In this document: positions 32,582 through 47,400 of the stretch, in pieces
Layout of the letters: each line of letters begins with the position of its first letter
How positions within the stretch are numbered: position 1 is the stretch's first letter
Assembly (NCBI GenBank): GCA_029948255.1
Contig: JALIZF010001505.1
Span: forward strand, 186,001-250,000
Direction: 5' to 3'
Length of the DNA: 64,000 nt
From: Telmatactis stephensoni
Taxonomy: Eukaryota; Cnidaria; Anthozoa; Actiniaria; Isophelliidae
The notes under the pieces: model-generated
Told to the model about the DNA's origin: nothing
What the model saw: only the letters and a program-made list of their open reading frames with translations
Databases searched by the model: none
Position numbers and translations under genes: made by a program

Positions 32582-33157
32582 TTGGCTCAATTTTACTAAC
32601 AATTCAGGTTCGGTCATTATCACATTTTATCAAGACTTTGTGTTTGATTAGCTGCTTTTCAAGCTATTTAATGAATCACCTACTGAATCAATAGTGATTT
32701 ACGATCGGTTGATGATTAATCGTGCATGGTAAATGGAAACACACACCTATTTCAATAAACATCGGACAAAAAGACTCGAGAGACACTATGCGACTCACCT
32801 GAAAATTTGGATATCATTTTATAACGTTATAAAATTACATAAATATCCACATGAAAATTCAAATCTAGCTTGCCCTCCTCATATACACCAAAGAACTTCA
32901 TGTTAAAATCAAGACCAAAGCTCTAAAGCGAGCGAAGTTTTACAATTATACGCATTCTCCTTTTCGGTCTAGTCGCGTGGGCTTGAGGCCTCTCGTACGA
33001 CAACCTGTTTTGAAATTGGTGTGTATATATACTGATTAACATAACGTTCATACGTGATAGCCCTTTTATTAATTGACGGGCCGTTGATGGGCCAAGAGAA
33101 ATTATTTTCGGCTCTAAGAGACTTATCAGAAATTAGCAGAGAGAGAGGAGTGGAGAT

Positions 33158-34224
33158 TTTAAATTGAGTGACCAAAAAGAAGTGACCCTTCTTAGTGATA
33201 TGGGTATGAAATTTTCTGACCCTCCCCTGGGGTTTTGCCTAAAATATATATTTCCTTTTTCACTGCCAATATGTTTTTCATGACCCTCCCTTTTCACGGC
33301 CGGTTCAAAAAGTTATGACCCTCCCCCCCCCCCCCCCTCCCCCCCCCCCCCCATTTTCCACCCCCTCCCCCTGCTAATTTCTGACAAGTCCCTAGGACTT
33401 ACGCCGTACTAACCATGTGTCATACCAAACTGAACACAAATACAAGGAAAGTTCGGCGTCTTATTTATTTTGGAACTGCTGGTTCCATGATGGCCTAGGA
33501 GTTCAGCACACGAAAGCCACCGATAAAAAGACAAAACCGTAACCCGATTTTGAATTGAAAACGGTGCATGAATGGTATACGTCGTCTGAATTAAGTCCAA
33601 GTTTCAATTTTAAAAGCTTTTATAACAAGAACAAATTATTAACTAGCGATTTTTTGTCGTTTACTAGTGTGAAAAAATGATGTTTTTGTTTCGATTCGGA
33701 TTTGTAGCAAATTGCAATTGAAGGTTTGGAAATTATAGGTTAATTCAAAGCGAAGCTGACTGAAAATTAAGGTGCGCGCGCATGCAACCTTGAAAAAATA
33801 TTGTCTATTTGCCTGTGGATTCAGCCGTCGTACACTGATCTCGTGCGCCAAACGAAACAGCGCATGTGCATTACGTACCATTTTCTTTTTCATAAGTATT
33901 GCAGCATTCGATTATTAAAACGAAACTTACAGGGTTGGCTTTGTTAGGCAGTTTGACTTATTCAAACGTGTGTATGCCGTTTATCAGTATATGTAGAAAA
34001 ACTAAAGCTTGATAATATCTATCGTCCTTTCCCGTCGTCGACCATGGCCTCTTCTCAATCCAACTCCTTCTCCCTTTATCATTGCGGAATCCATAAATCG
34101 ATCCGACCCACTAAATCAGTGTATGTCGAGAAGCGTCATTATCAATAACACGTATTTTATTCATTACAACACGCAAAATCTACGTATATTAATACATATA
34201 ATTGTATGTTTTTCAAGTATGTTC
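33158..34224. other. Intergenic between paralogues 2 and 3
   Basis: It holds repeated TGACCCTCCC motifs and long C-tracts (33319-33370). The rest is AT-rich, without supported exons. Confidence 0.4.
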
Positions 34225-34742
34225 TTAGGTGGATATTACTTTGCCAGGGTAAACATTCACATTGTCGACAGTCAACTTTGTTGGTGGACAGAATAAAGAG
34301 AGAGTAAAAATCGTTCTCACTGCAGATACAAAATTGCTCTTTATCTTCTGCTTGACGTTGGCGTCGTTTGCATCGCCATTATAGTAGTACTCTGGGTGAG
34401 GGAATGATTTGTTGGAAGACGGGGATTTTTCTGAAAAGAGAATTAAACCGCAAAGATTAGGGAAATTAAAGCCGTCGACAATTTCTTTTATTCGTTTACA
34501 CTCTTAGCACTTGCGTTGATGCATGCTTCACGCAAATTTGACTTATTTTCATGAATTTTTGGCGGACGTGAAAAGGTTCAAGCTTAACTCAGTTTTCTTC
34601 AAAAGCATAAAAAGTAGAAAACCTAACTCTTTTCTGTTTAATCTTTTTGTCCTATATATTTCTTCAGCCGGTATATTTTCATTACACAGTTAACTAATTA
34701 AAGGCGTACACATATATATGTGCTCTATACGTATTTCAAAAA

Positions 34743-34813
<71 letters not shown>

Positions 34814-37598
34814 ATAGATAAATAAATAAATAAATAAATAAATAAATGAATGAATGAATGAATGAATGAATGAATGAATGAATGAATGAATGAATAAATT
34901 AAATAAATTAATTAATTAATAAAAACCCGCGTTTGCTTGAAGCCAAAGCAATATATCGTACCCAGAGTCTGCGTTCCTTTTGTTCAGCACCGAGGACTTA
35001 CGCTGTTCTAAACGAGAGCCCCATTAAGTGAAAATATACCAGGAGTTGATACAAAAAAAACTTTCATGATCATAGATGTTAATTCAAAAACTTACTAGTA
35101 CAGTCAGGCCATGGGAGTCTGTCACTTTCAGGATCCAAGATGGTGCCCGGCCACACCAGCCATCGTCGTTGTTTGGTACATACATATAAAAGGGCAGGTT
35201 TCGAGACAAAGTCGTGCTGATCGTTACAAACAGACATACAAACTTTCTTCCACTGGGTGTCAGGATCCTCTATGCAAGCTAACGCTCCGTTTACAGGCAG
35301 AACATAATTAGGGCATTCAGGAACTGTTTGGTGGAAACAGTACAAGGAAAACTAAACAATCAGCAAAAAGGAGGGCAGCAGCGAAGAATAGCTTTGTCTA
35401 TATCTATATGCATTAGGGTGCCTGTGTATCCGGGAGAGAATCTCTCTGCATGTCTCAGTCCTTCTCTTCCTTTCTAACACAGGAAGTCCACAACAGAGGG
35501 ATAGATGCGCCTGCGGCAAAAAGCTACGTTATGCTACGTAGTGTAAGCAACGTACGTATAGGCGTTCTCTAGACTACTGCCTATGCTGTATACTAAGATG
35601 TATACAATGTCAGGTTTGCATGCATAGCATTGCATGTTTGCAGAATTCAAGTTGCATATATTCATTGTATTTTTTTTTTCTTATAAAGGATTAGTCATCT
35701 ATAAGTTATCAATAAGTTACTAGTTACCTTTAACTGTTATTTTAAACGAACAAGAAGCCATATTTCCTGAATGATCAGTGGCGTTGCAGTTGACTTCCAA
35801 TCCACTAGGGACAGCCAAAACCACTCCTTCATTGTTGTTGTTGTTGCTACATGTCACTGTAGGGGTTTCGCCAGAATTATCCTCAGCGACTGGTGGGTTC
35901 CAGGTTATTCGGACAACATTTTGCGGAGATGATAACATGATGTCATTAGGGCAGATAATTGTTGGTCGAATGAGATCTACAATAGAATAAAAATCCGATC
36001 GAGTTGATCCGTTGTCTGAATTTTGAAAAGGGTGTGCAGAACTCTTAAACTGTTGCTGGAGCAATGATGAAGTCAAGGCTTTCAAACTAAGTTGGTAGCC
36101 TTGAGGCAAATGCGCTTAGCAAAATCTAATTATTGTAGAGCACTTTTGGTATGAGTGGAAGACCAATTTACACGTGGTGTCGTGACCGTATCAGTACCGA
36201 GTTGTCTTTAAAAACATTCGAAATTCCTGCCGTAGCCGTGCCTTCTTTTTCATTCGCATAAAAGTTTGTTTATGTTTGCTTGGCTGAACAGGCTAAAACT
36301 ATATCAGTCTCTGTATGTGTATACATATATTTGCTACAATCAAAACAATCTGATTCATCGATCGGAAGCTGAGGTACGTGTGTCATTGCATTGTGATTAC
36401 GATTACAGCAACTTTCATTTGAGCACGCGCGCCGCGTTTTTGCCGATTTTTAGAGCAGAGTTTGTATGAGTGTGAAACGGACCGCGCCGTGCCGTGAGCG
36501 TGTCAGTGCCGTAATGTTTATAAAAAGATTCCAAATTCCTGCTGTAACCTTGTGTGACCGTGCGGTGCCGTTTTCACAGTCATACGAAATCTACTCTAAG
36601 GTACAAGATTGGTAGTTTAGCACGCGCGCGCACACAAGTTCGTGAGCATGCGCAACGCTGGATCTTGAAGAATTTTTATTTTCAGTTGGTGACGTCACGC
36701 TGCGCGGGGGATCTTTTTTGGAGCAGAAACTCCAAAATTTACTACATATACAGTAAAATATTTTCATACTATTTTACAATGTTTTTGAAGTATAGAGCTA
36801 CAGTTATTAACGTATGAGTGAAAAAAAGAATTTTTTCATTTCATAAAATCGATGTTTTGGAATATTATATTTTTGATCCTGTAGTGCAGAATTTTTTGGT
36901 TCTTTGTTAAATGAAAGGTAAAGAATGGAACTTCATAAAAATGGCGTGGCGTTGCTATGGTAACCTTTCAAGTGTCCATTTTCATTTTTATCAAACGGTT
37001 CCCTGACTAGCTCAAGGTCGATCTGTCATATGGTTGGTTGATTAACGTATGTTAGTTATGATATGCTGTTTCCTATCGGTGTAAAAGGCGCCTTTAAAAC
37101 TATATGGAGCTAGCGTAATTAAGAATTTCATGTACAATTCATTGTGTCAGACTTGTCCCTACAAGTGAAAACACAACGCTTACCAATTACAATCGAGTGA
37201 CATTGAACAGCTCATCAATAACACTTATGTCTGAACGTCTTAAAATCGACTAAATCGGGGCCTGCAGGCTCTGGAAATCGCAATAATAAGGTTTTATTAA
37301 ACTTTAATACAAAACTATATAGAGAAGTCTGGCTTATCGGTCGTTTAATATAAGTAGACAGGTGCGCGCTTCAGCGAGCGTTTCACAAAGGGCCGAGGAA
37401 TGCATGGTTACGGAATATAAGTATACATGATAATTCGTACGTATTTTTCACTTTTGGCATGGAGTTTAGAAGTGGAACATATAGATACAGAGTGATTTAA
37501 GTTATCATTTTAAGAGTGCACTTACCTAGACCTACTGTACGATGATCTCCCGCCAAGACAATAAATGCGACGGTGATATGCATCAATATTATAACCAT
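34225..37598 (-). CDS. Secreted HYR plus sushi protein, paralogue 3
   Basis: Four phase-1 exons give 251 residues. Exon 37598-37526 is a signal peptide (MVIILMHITVAFIVLAG). Exon 35976-35728 is an HYR domain (RPTIICPNDIMLSS ... NMASCSFKITVKG). Exon 35323-35096 is a six-cysteine sushi-like domain (VPECPNYVLPVNGALAC ... LPWPDC). Exon 34430-34225 is a tail (HPEYYYNGDANDANVKQ) with stop TAA. Architecture and phases equal those of paralogue 1, but the sequence is much more diverged, so this split is old, while paralogues 1 and 2 are recent. The tail keeps only one of two cysteines. Secretion is predicted from the signal peptide; the ligand is unknown. Confidence 0.8.
34739..34925. repeat. Compound (AATA)n-(ATGA)n microsatellite
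   Basis: About 27 AAAT units change to about 15 AATG units and then to AATTA, all within an intron of paralogue 3. Confidence 0.95.
36137..36265. mobile_element. 146-bp hairpin family, diverged copy
   Basis: Begins AGAGCACTTTTGGTATGAGT, shares the family core AACATTCGAAATTCCTGCCGT and ends in a decayed inverted terminus. In intron 1 of paralogue 3. Confidence 0.55.
36452..36597. mobile_element. 146-bp hairpin family, copy in paralogue 3 intron
   Basis: Ends AGAGCAGAGTTTGTATGAGT and inverted CAGTCATACGAAATCTACTCT bracket 146 bp with GCCGTGCCG-type inner repeats. Confidence 0.75.
36600..37050 (+). repeat. Dispersed repeat, copy B
   Basis: Shares blocks with 12596-13270 (CTGTAGTGCAGAATTTTTT, TTAAATGAAAGGTAAAGA, GGTTCCCTGA, TATGGTTGG). 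No coding potential. Confidence 0.45.
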
Positions 37599-38405
37599 TT
37601 TTATCAAATTAAAAAAATTGGTATCCTGCTAAAACCAAAATAATAAATTTTACATTAGAAGGCTTATTTTAACCAATGAATTACACTAAATCACGAGTTT
37701 TTTATACAATTTTCAGCAAAACTTCTAATAGAGCAGAAAGTGCAATTTTAACGTACAAAATCATCGAAAGGAAATCTCTCAGGTCACCTTCAATTTTAAC
37801 CCCAATTAAGTGCTCTTTAGTAAATGATTTTAATGTAGCTCAATTATAACAAGCGCTTTGATTGGCTGAGAGACCACCCTGGAGAAAAAGCTGCAGGTAT
37901 TACTAGACCTAACCAGAATACTTAACCAGACCGGATTACGTATACTAAGAGTAAATTTAACACTCATATTAAAGAATAAAAGACTTTATCTTCAGGCCCG
38001 TCGCTTGGGGTGGTTCGACGATTCGAACGAACGCCCCTCCCTTCCCACAGAAAATAGCCGCTTAGCTTATAGGATACTGGAACTACATGCATTTCTCTCA
38101 AAATGAACCTTGGGTGAATGCTGGTGAACTGATGGTTTATCAAAACCCCGACCTTAACGATTTCTTAGTTTTAACAACTGAGATACTTTCCACCATTTCT
38201 ATTTATTCTTTCATGCTCTCTCTCTCTCTCTCTCTTTTAAGACCCTTTAATTATTAATTTTAATTAATAACTTATTTTGATTTTGGGAGACAGGAGAAAA
38301 AGAAGAAGAAGAAGGAAAAGAAAAAAGAAAAAAGGAAAAGAAAAAGAAAAAAGAAAAAGAAAAAAGAAAAAAAAAAAAAAAAAAAAGAAAAAAGGAAAAA
38401 GAAAA
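37599..38405. other. Upstream of paralogue 3, low-complexity stretch
   Basis: This must hold the paralogue 3 promoter, but no motif stands out. A CT repeat lies at 38215-38235 and a GA/A-rich tract at 38290-38405. Confidence 0.35.
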
Positions 38406-38490
38406 GGCCCTAGCCGGTTTCGAACCCCGGCTCTTAAATCTGACCATTTGCTTCACAGTTCAAGGGTTTTCCAACTGCGCCACGGGATCG
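38406..38490 (-). tRNA. tRNA-like sequence, degenerate
   Basis: On the minus strand, GTGGCGCAGTTGG fits a pol III A box and GGTTCGAAACC a B box about 50 nt later. CCGG arms flank the B box. The acceptor stem pairs poorly and the T-arm has an extra base, so it is a tRNA pseudogene or SINE head. A T-rich run follows, as for a pol III terminator. Confidence 0.3.
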
Positions 38491-38570
38491 CGCAATTTGC
38501 ACAACAATAGACAGTCCATTCACAGGATACACTAGGTTATTTTGTCCTCCAAATCCCTTAGTAGACCAGT

Positions 38571-38800
38571 TAGCCTAGTGGTATGGTTCAGTCATCTATG
38601 GCCTAGGATCCGACTGTTTCCTCCCTCTTTGACTGCGAAGCTCGCTGTGTTCTACCGGATAGCGCGGAAGGGGCCGAAATCTCCATCCTATACGTAACAT
38701 GCGATGATTCAGCGATTTGTCTGGATGCATGGTCCGATTTTTTGGAATTTGCATAAAATTAGCATACTAATTTTTTGGGGTAATGGGTTCGAATCCTGCC
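38571..38800 (+). other. A-box and B-box pair with 200-bp spacing
   Basis: TAGCCTAGTGG (38571) and GGTTCGAATCC (38786) match the pol III A and B box consensus exactly, but about 205 bp separate them. This is too far for a tRNA unless an insertion split it. CGGGCC and a T-rich run follow. It could be a SINE head with an internal insertion. Confidence 0.35.
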
Positions 38801-39431
38801 CGGGCCAACAACTTTTCTTTTTTTCTTTTTTCATTTTTTCCAGTTTTTAACGGATTCTATTTCTCTTCTCTAATTTTTCTTGGTTTAAAATTCTGGTCTT
38901 CAATGAAGAAAACTACATAAACTCTTTACATTAGCTTGATTTCAAATTAAATGTTGCGTAATTTAGAACTGACAAATTCCCTGCAATAAGAGTTATCTAA
39001 AAACATTTGTTACCCTACTTTCCAAAAGCTAGCCGGACCTCTGATACTTGTACAAGTGATTCTGAAGCATTCCCCTAATCCCAGCCGAATATCCTCCCCT
39101 ATCAATATACTTGCGATGGGCCTGATCTTATCGGCTACTTACACACTAATACAGATTAATATGAAAACACATCTTTTTACTCCGTTTTGCTACCTACATG
39201 AATTTCAATGGCGTTACGTTCTCCCAGACAAATTACATTTTAGCGGAACGGAATAGCAAAAATAGATGCATTTTCAAATTTACTTAAATTCTAGACCGAC
39301 CGATTCCTACACTTGTTTTTGACACATCATATTTCGCCAAGTTTCTACTATTTTTTTGATGCAAACTAGTTTCTATAGGCAAACTGAACGTAATCAGAAA
39401 TATTTTCAAATTACGTACGGTTTGTCGCGCT

Positions 39432-40930
39432 TTTTTCATAATATAATAATAATAATATAATATAATTTCTATAGCGCCTTTTCCGTATGTCCAAAGGCGC
39501 TTTACAAACAAATGATGACTATAATGTAATATAATTAATATTCTAAAGACAAGTCTACAGCTTGGATTAAGTAATAAATAATGAAAAATTTCTATCCTAA
39601 TGATAACTGTTAATAAAATATTCAATGATAATGAAATTAGGAACCTCGCGACCCTAAAAGTAATAAAATATTCAATTATAATTAGGAACCTCGCGGCCCT
39701 AAAGGACTCGAAATTAATTAACTAGATTAAGTTCTCAATTCAAAAATTCTTTAAACAACCAAGTCTTAAGCTTTGATTTAAAAGTTGTAACCGATGAACA
39801 AGTTCTGATTTCTAGTGGGAGTTTGTTCCAGACGGTTGGAGCAGCAACAGCAAATGCTCTACCACCATAAGTCTTAAGGTTAAATTTTGGTACACTGAGC
39901 AGTTTTTGACTTGATGATCTTAACCCCATCTTAACGTTCTTGTTGGGGTATAATGGCTGATTAATTCAGTAATATAACTAGGTGCAACACCATGTAGAGC
40001 TTTAAAGGTAACCAAAGCGATCTTAAAAATGATTCTTTGTTCAACGGGAAGCCAATGAAGATTAGTGAGTAGTGGCGTGACATGGTCATATTTACTTGAT
40101 CTATGAATGAGTCTAGCAGCGCAGTTCAGTACACGTTGTAGATCCTGTAAGACACATTTTGGCTGACCATGCAAAAGTGAATTGCAATAATCAACCCTGG
40201 ACGTGATGAGAGCATGAACCAGTGTCTTAGCTGAGTCCATAGACAGGAAATTACGTATTTTGGAGATATTACGCAGGTGATAAAAACAGGACTTACACAC
40301 AGCCGTAACATGAGGAACCATGGATAAGGAATCGCTGAAGACAACACCAATGTTTCTTGCTTTACTTGAGCAGCTGACATTCTCTGATGCGATATCAAGA
40401 GCATCCAAAGCAGGACGTGGGCGATAAGAAGATGAAAAGACTAAGATCTCCGTTTTGTCGCTATTCATCTTCAATTTGTTGGCTATCATCCACGAGTTGA
40501 AATCCGCGACACAAGCTTCAATGATGGATTTGCAAATGACCGCATCCACCGTTGATGATGTTTTGAAGGATAAGTATAACTGTGAATCATCAGCATAAAA
40601 ATGCGACGACAAACCACTTGCGATCTTGCAATATCCCCCAAAGGTGTTGTGTAGAGGGAATACAGCATCGGTCCAAGGACCGAGCCCTGAGGAACGCCAT
40701 AAAGTAAACTTTTAACATTGGTGTTGACTCAATTTCACTACGAATAGTAGAAATTTTGTTGTCAAAAAAGTTGACAAAGTTATTCGCCAGATCTGTGGTT
40801 GAAGCACACGTTGGATAAAGAGGTATGGGTTTACGATGTAGAAGTTTACCAACGATGTCAAATAATCTTTTCTGATTGGAGCAATTTTCTTCAATAAGTG
40901 TAGAATAATACTGAGAACGAGCAGAGTATA
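39432..40930 (-). mobile_element. Broken LINE, reverse transcriptase 3' half
   Basis: Minus-strand frames read, in order, NQKRLFDIVGKLLHRKP-like text (about 40870), GVPQGSVLGPMLYSLYTTPL (about 40690), then HFYADDSQLYLSFK to HGVAPSYITELI (40612-39950), and finally NLKTYGGRAFAVAAPTVWN (39929-39735). The YADD box is present. At least three frameshifts separate these parts, and the 5' half is missing. The 3' end has inverted GCGCCTTT / AAAGGCGC and an ATT-rich tail. Assignment to the L2/CR1/jockey group rests on motif style. Confidence 0.85.
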
Positions 40931-44333
<3,403 letters not shown>

Positions 44334-44438
44334 ATGGCTTCTGGAGGGACACCTAATGGACGAGATAGAAAAGCAGCCTCCAAAATGTCATCTCGTTCAG
44401 GAACCTCGTCCCAAGAGGAGACCTGTTCCAAGATTTGA
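44334..44438 (+). CDS. Overlapping upstream ORF at the PCM1 start
   Basis: An ATG in a strong context (A at -3, G at +4) starts MASGGTPNGRDRKAASKMSS and stops after 34 codons, overlapping the PCM1 frame. The PCM1 ATG at 44356 has a poorer context (C at -3). If transcribed, it would repress PCM1 or be bypassed. As I recall, vertebrate PCM1 begins Met-Ala-Thr-Gly-Gly, so this could instead be the true N-terminus with a frameshift in exon 1. Confidence 0.35.
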   Translation: MASGGTPNGRDRKAASKMSSRSGTSSQEETCSKI

Positions 44439-47400
44439 CACGAGCTACGATACAGAACTCAGTTTGAACACTGAATTACGAAGAGGCGAAGAAAGCATCA
44501 ATCAGAGATCTTTACCCAATAATTTGGTATGTAATTATGCAAGATCTGATTTTTATGTGGGAAAATTCATGAGAATACCCCAAAATAGTACATGTATTTC
44601 AATAATGGATGATCAGAACTTCTGTATAACTGCTGAACTAAGAAGCAAATTGTAGTAAAGCTGGCAGGATGGAGATGTTTAGATCAATGAAGATTTATGA
44701 TGAAAAACTGGGTATTGCAGCATTGTGACCTACAAATGTAGATCTTGTGTTTGGCTTCAATAACATGGCTTCAAAGTATATTTCTGAACTCTCTCTCTAT
44801 ATATTGTACATGTAGATGCAATTATAAGTTAATTGCACAGAATTCTTTGATCTTATTAGGTTTGGTGCATGCAGTGCAAAGTTGAACATTTGCCCCAGGT
44901 TCAGTTTGAACAACTGATTTGAGAAAATGCATGCACTGTTCAGAGGTCCTAATTATCCATCTCCAACTTACCCTAAATACCCCCTTACCAACTACAAAAT
45001 GTGCAAGACTGTATAAAAGCTCGTAATGAATGACTGGACAGGACAAAAAGTGTTGATCAGTCAAAATGATGAGGGACAGTATAGCACAATAGAACATTTA
45101 AAAACAGCTAAATAAAATGCTAATGTTAGCTAATGTCTCTCACGAGTCCTCAATGAACCCAAACCACTAATCAGGAAGACTGGAGAATTCCCAGTGCATG
45201 TATTTATTTATTTTTATATTTTATTTATATTTAATCAAATTTTAAATTCATTACATTTCACAAAAATCTAATGAATCTGAGGGGGCCTATAACAGAATTC
45301 AAGATTCCATACCATAGGCCCCCTTAGATAAAATATATACAATCTATTGAAAATATATCGTAAATATAATAAATAATATAATTATCTACAAATAAAATAA
45401 CTAATGAATTAAAATATAAAAACTGAAAGTTAATCGCTATTTATCACAACAGACTCATGATCAATTAATTGACATTAAATTTGTTATGATACAAAGCGAT
45501 TAACTTCCTACGAAAGACTGGCAGTGAATCAGACTCTCTTAAACTTAACGGTAAATTATTCCATAAACGACAGATTCGTACAAAGTACGTGTTTTTAAAT
45601 GCTTCAGTCCTACTATGAGGAATACTGAGTGTCAAATAATCTACATTACGTAAAGGCTTATCACAAGAGCAAAACGATACATAATCAAGAACATTCAAAT
45701 TACATAGGTTCTTCAGACACTTAAAGAAAAACACTAAATCATTAATTTCCCTTCGATAGCATAAAGGTAAAAGGTTTAGCTTTTGTAAGCGTTCATTTTC
45801 TGAAAAATCCTTACCAAGGATAAGTCTAGTAGCTCTGCGCTGAATTTGTTCTAATTTCACAATATTTTTCTTTGTATATGGAGACCATACTACACTTGCA
45901 TAATCTAGACGTGATCTAACCCATGTTATATAAAGTAATTTCTTAGTATTGATGTCAGTTATATCCTTGCATGTTCGATAGAGTAGATTAAGCATTCTTT
46001 GTACCTTAGAAGTGATGAAATCTATGTGATTATTCCAGCTCAAATCATGACTAATTAAGACACCAAGGTCTTTCTCAACATCCACACGCTCTAACTTAAT
46101 TCCTCCAAGGAAATAATCCCTATCAAACACCGATTTAATACGAGCCACCCTCAGGACCTTGCACTTTGAGACGTTAAATTCCATTCCCCAGGTACAAGAC
46201 CATTCAAATAACTTATTCAAATCATCTTGTAACCTGTCACCATCCGCTTGGCCAAGAACCAGGTGAAAACATTTTGAGTCGTCAGCAAAGAGGGGCAATG
46301 ATGTTTCCTTGGAGATTACACTAGGCATGTCATTAATAAATATTAGAAAAAGAAGCGGCCCCAAAATTGATCCCTGAGGGACCCCAGATGTTACAGGTAA
46401 ATAATCAGAGCCTTCATTACTTATTACGACTCTATGTCTCCTGCCAGTTAAATATGATCTAAACCAAGACAACAACGGACCCCCAATGCCAAGGCATTCA
46501 AGCTTGTATAACAGCCTTTCGTGAGGGACCCGGTCAAAAGCCTTGGAAAAGTCAAGATAAATAACATCAACTTGCTGCCTCATCTCAAGGGCTTTCGCAA
46601 ATTGATGAACTACCTGAGATAACTGTGTGACAGTTGATTTGCCTGGTCTGCCCTGATGTGGTCTGCCCTAACACACTACAGGGTCCACAGTAATATTATT
46701 GGTGTAAGCTATTGTGGCATTCCTGCCTTCTGATTATAAGAAAGAAGAAGGAAGCTAAATAAGATAAAGATAGCAAATAGCAGGTGGTTTGCTTAGACAT
46801 TAAACTGGGAAATACTACAAAATAGGCAGCATGGTCGAGTGGTCAGAGTGGCAGTCTCAGAATCCAGCAATCCCAAGTTCGACTTTCCGTTCTGTCCACT
46901 AGCTGAGGCTGAATAAATTATTTGTTGCGGGTTCACCATGTTCAAATTCAGTTTCTCAACTGTGCGTGTAAAATAGCCAACTGATCTGCCTCCTTGCCAG
47001 TTTTGTAAAAAACTTTATGTTCTGTTATTTATTTCATTTCAGTTACTCAATTGTAAAGTGCATTGAGACATTGTGTCAAATGCGCTATATAAATACTCGT
47101 TATTAGTAATAGTAGTATTATATAGATATTTTAATATCAGAAGTTGGTTTACATTTCTTAAGGCAGCTGGGCAAAAACCAGCAAAGTTGTGTTAACAGCC
47201 AGTCAATTTGTCCAGTATACCCTTCACTTCCCTGATTGGTATGGCTGGCCTAGTGGTGGGTGTTCAATGCTGTGGTCAGGGTTTGAGTTGTAGCTCAGGT
47301 GCCAGATCATGCGTGAACTGAGTTTGTTTGATGTGTTGTTCTCTACCATGCCACAAGGGTTTTTACTCCAGGTTCTTCGGTTTCTCTCACTCGGCAAAAA

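Larger units (their letters stand above)
29507..33157. repeat. Segmental duplication, block 2
   Basis: The second copy of 22852-27360, shorter by about 860 bp. It carries paralogue 2. It differs by loss of about 385 bp containing the HYR exon, by absence of the large palindrome, and by a private MITE at 30715-30929. Confidence 0.8.

Noticed and set aside
38247..38510. Lys/Arg-rich and Phe/Ser-rich frames
   Set aside because: Low-complexity GA/A tract beside a tRNA-like sequence.
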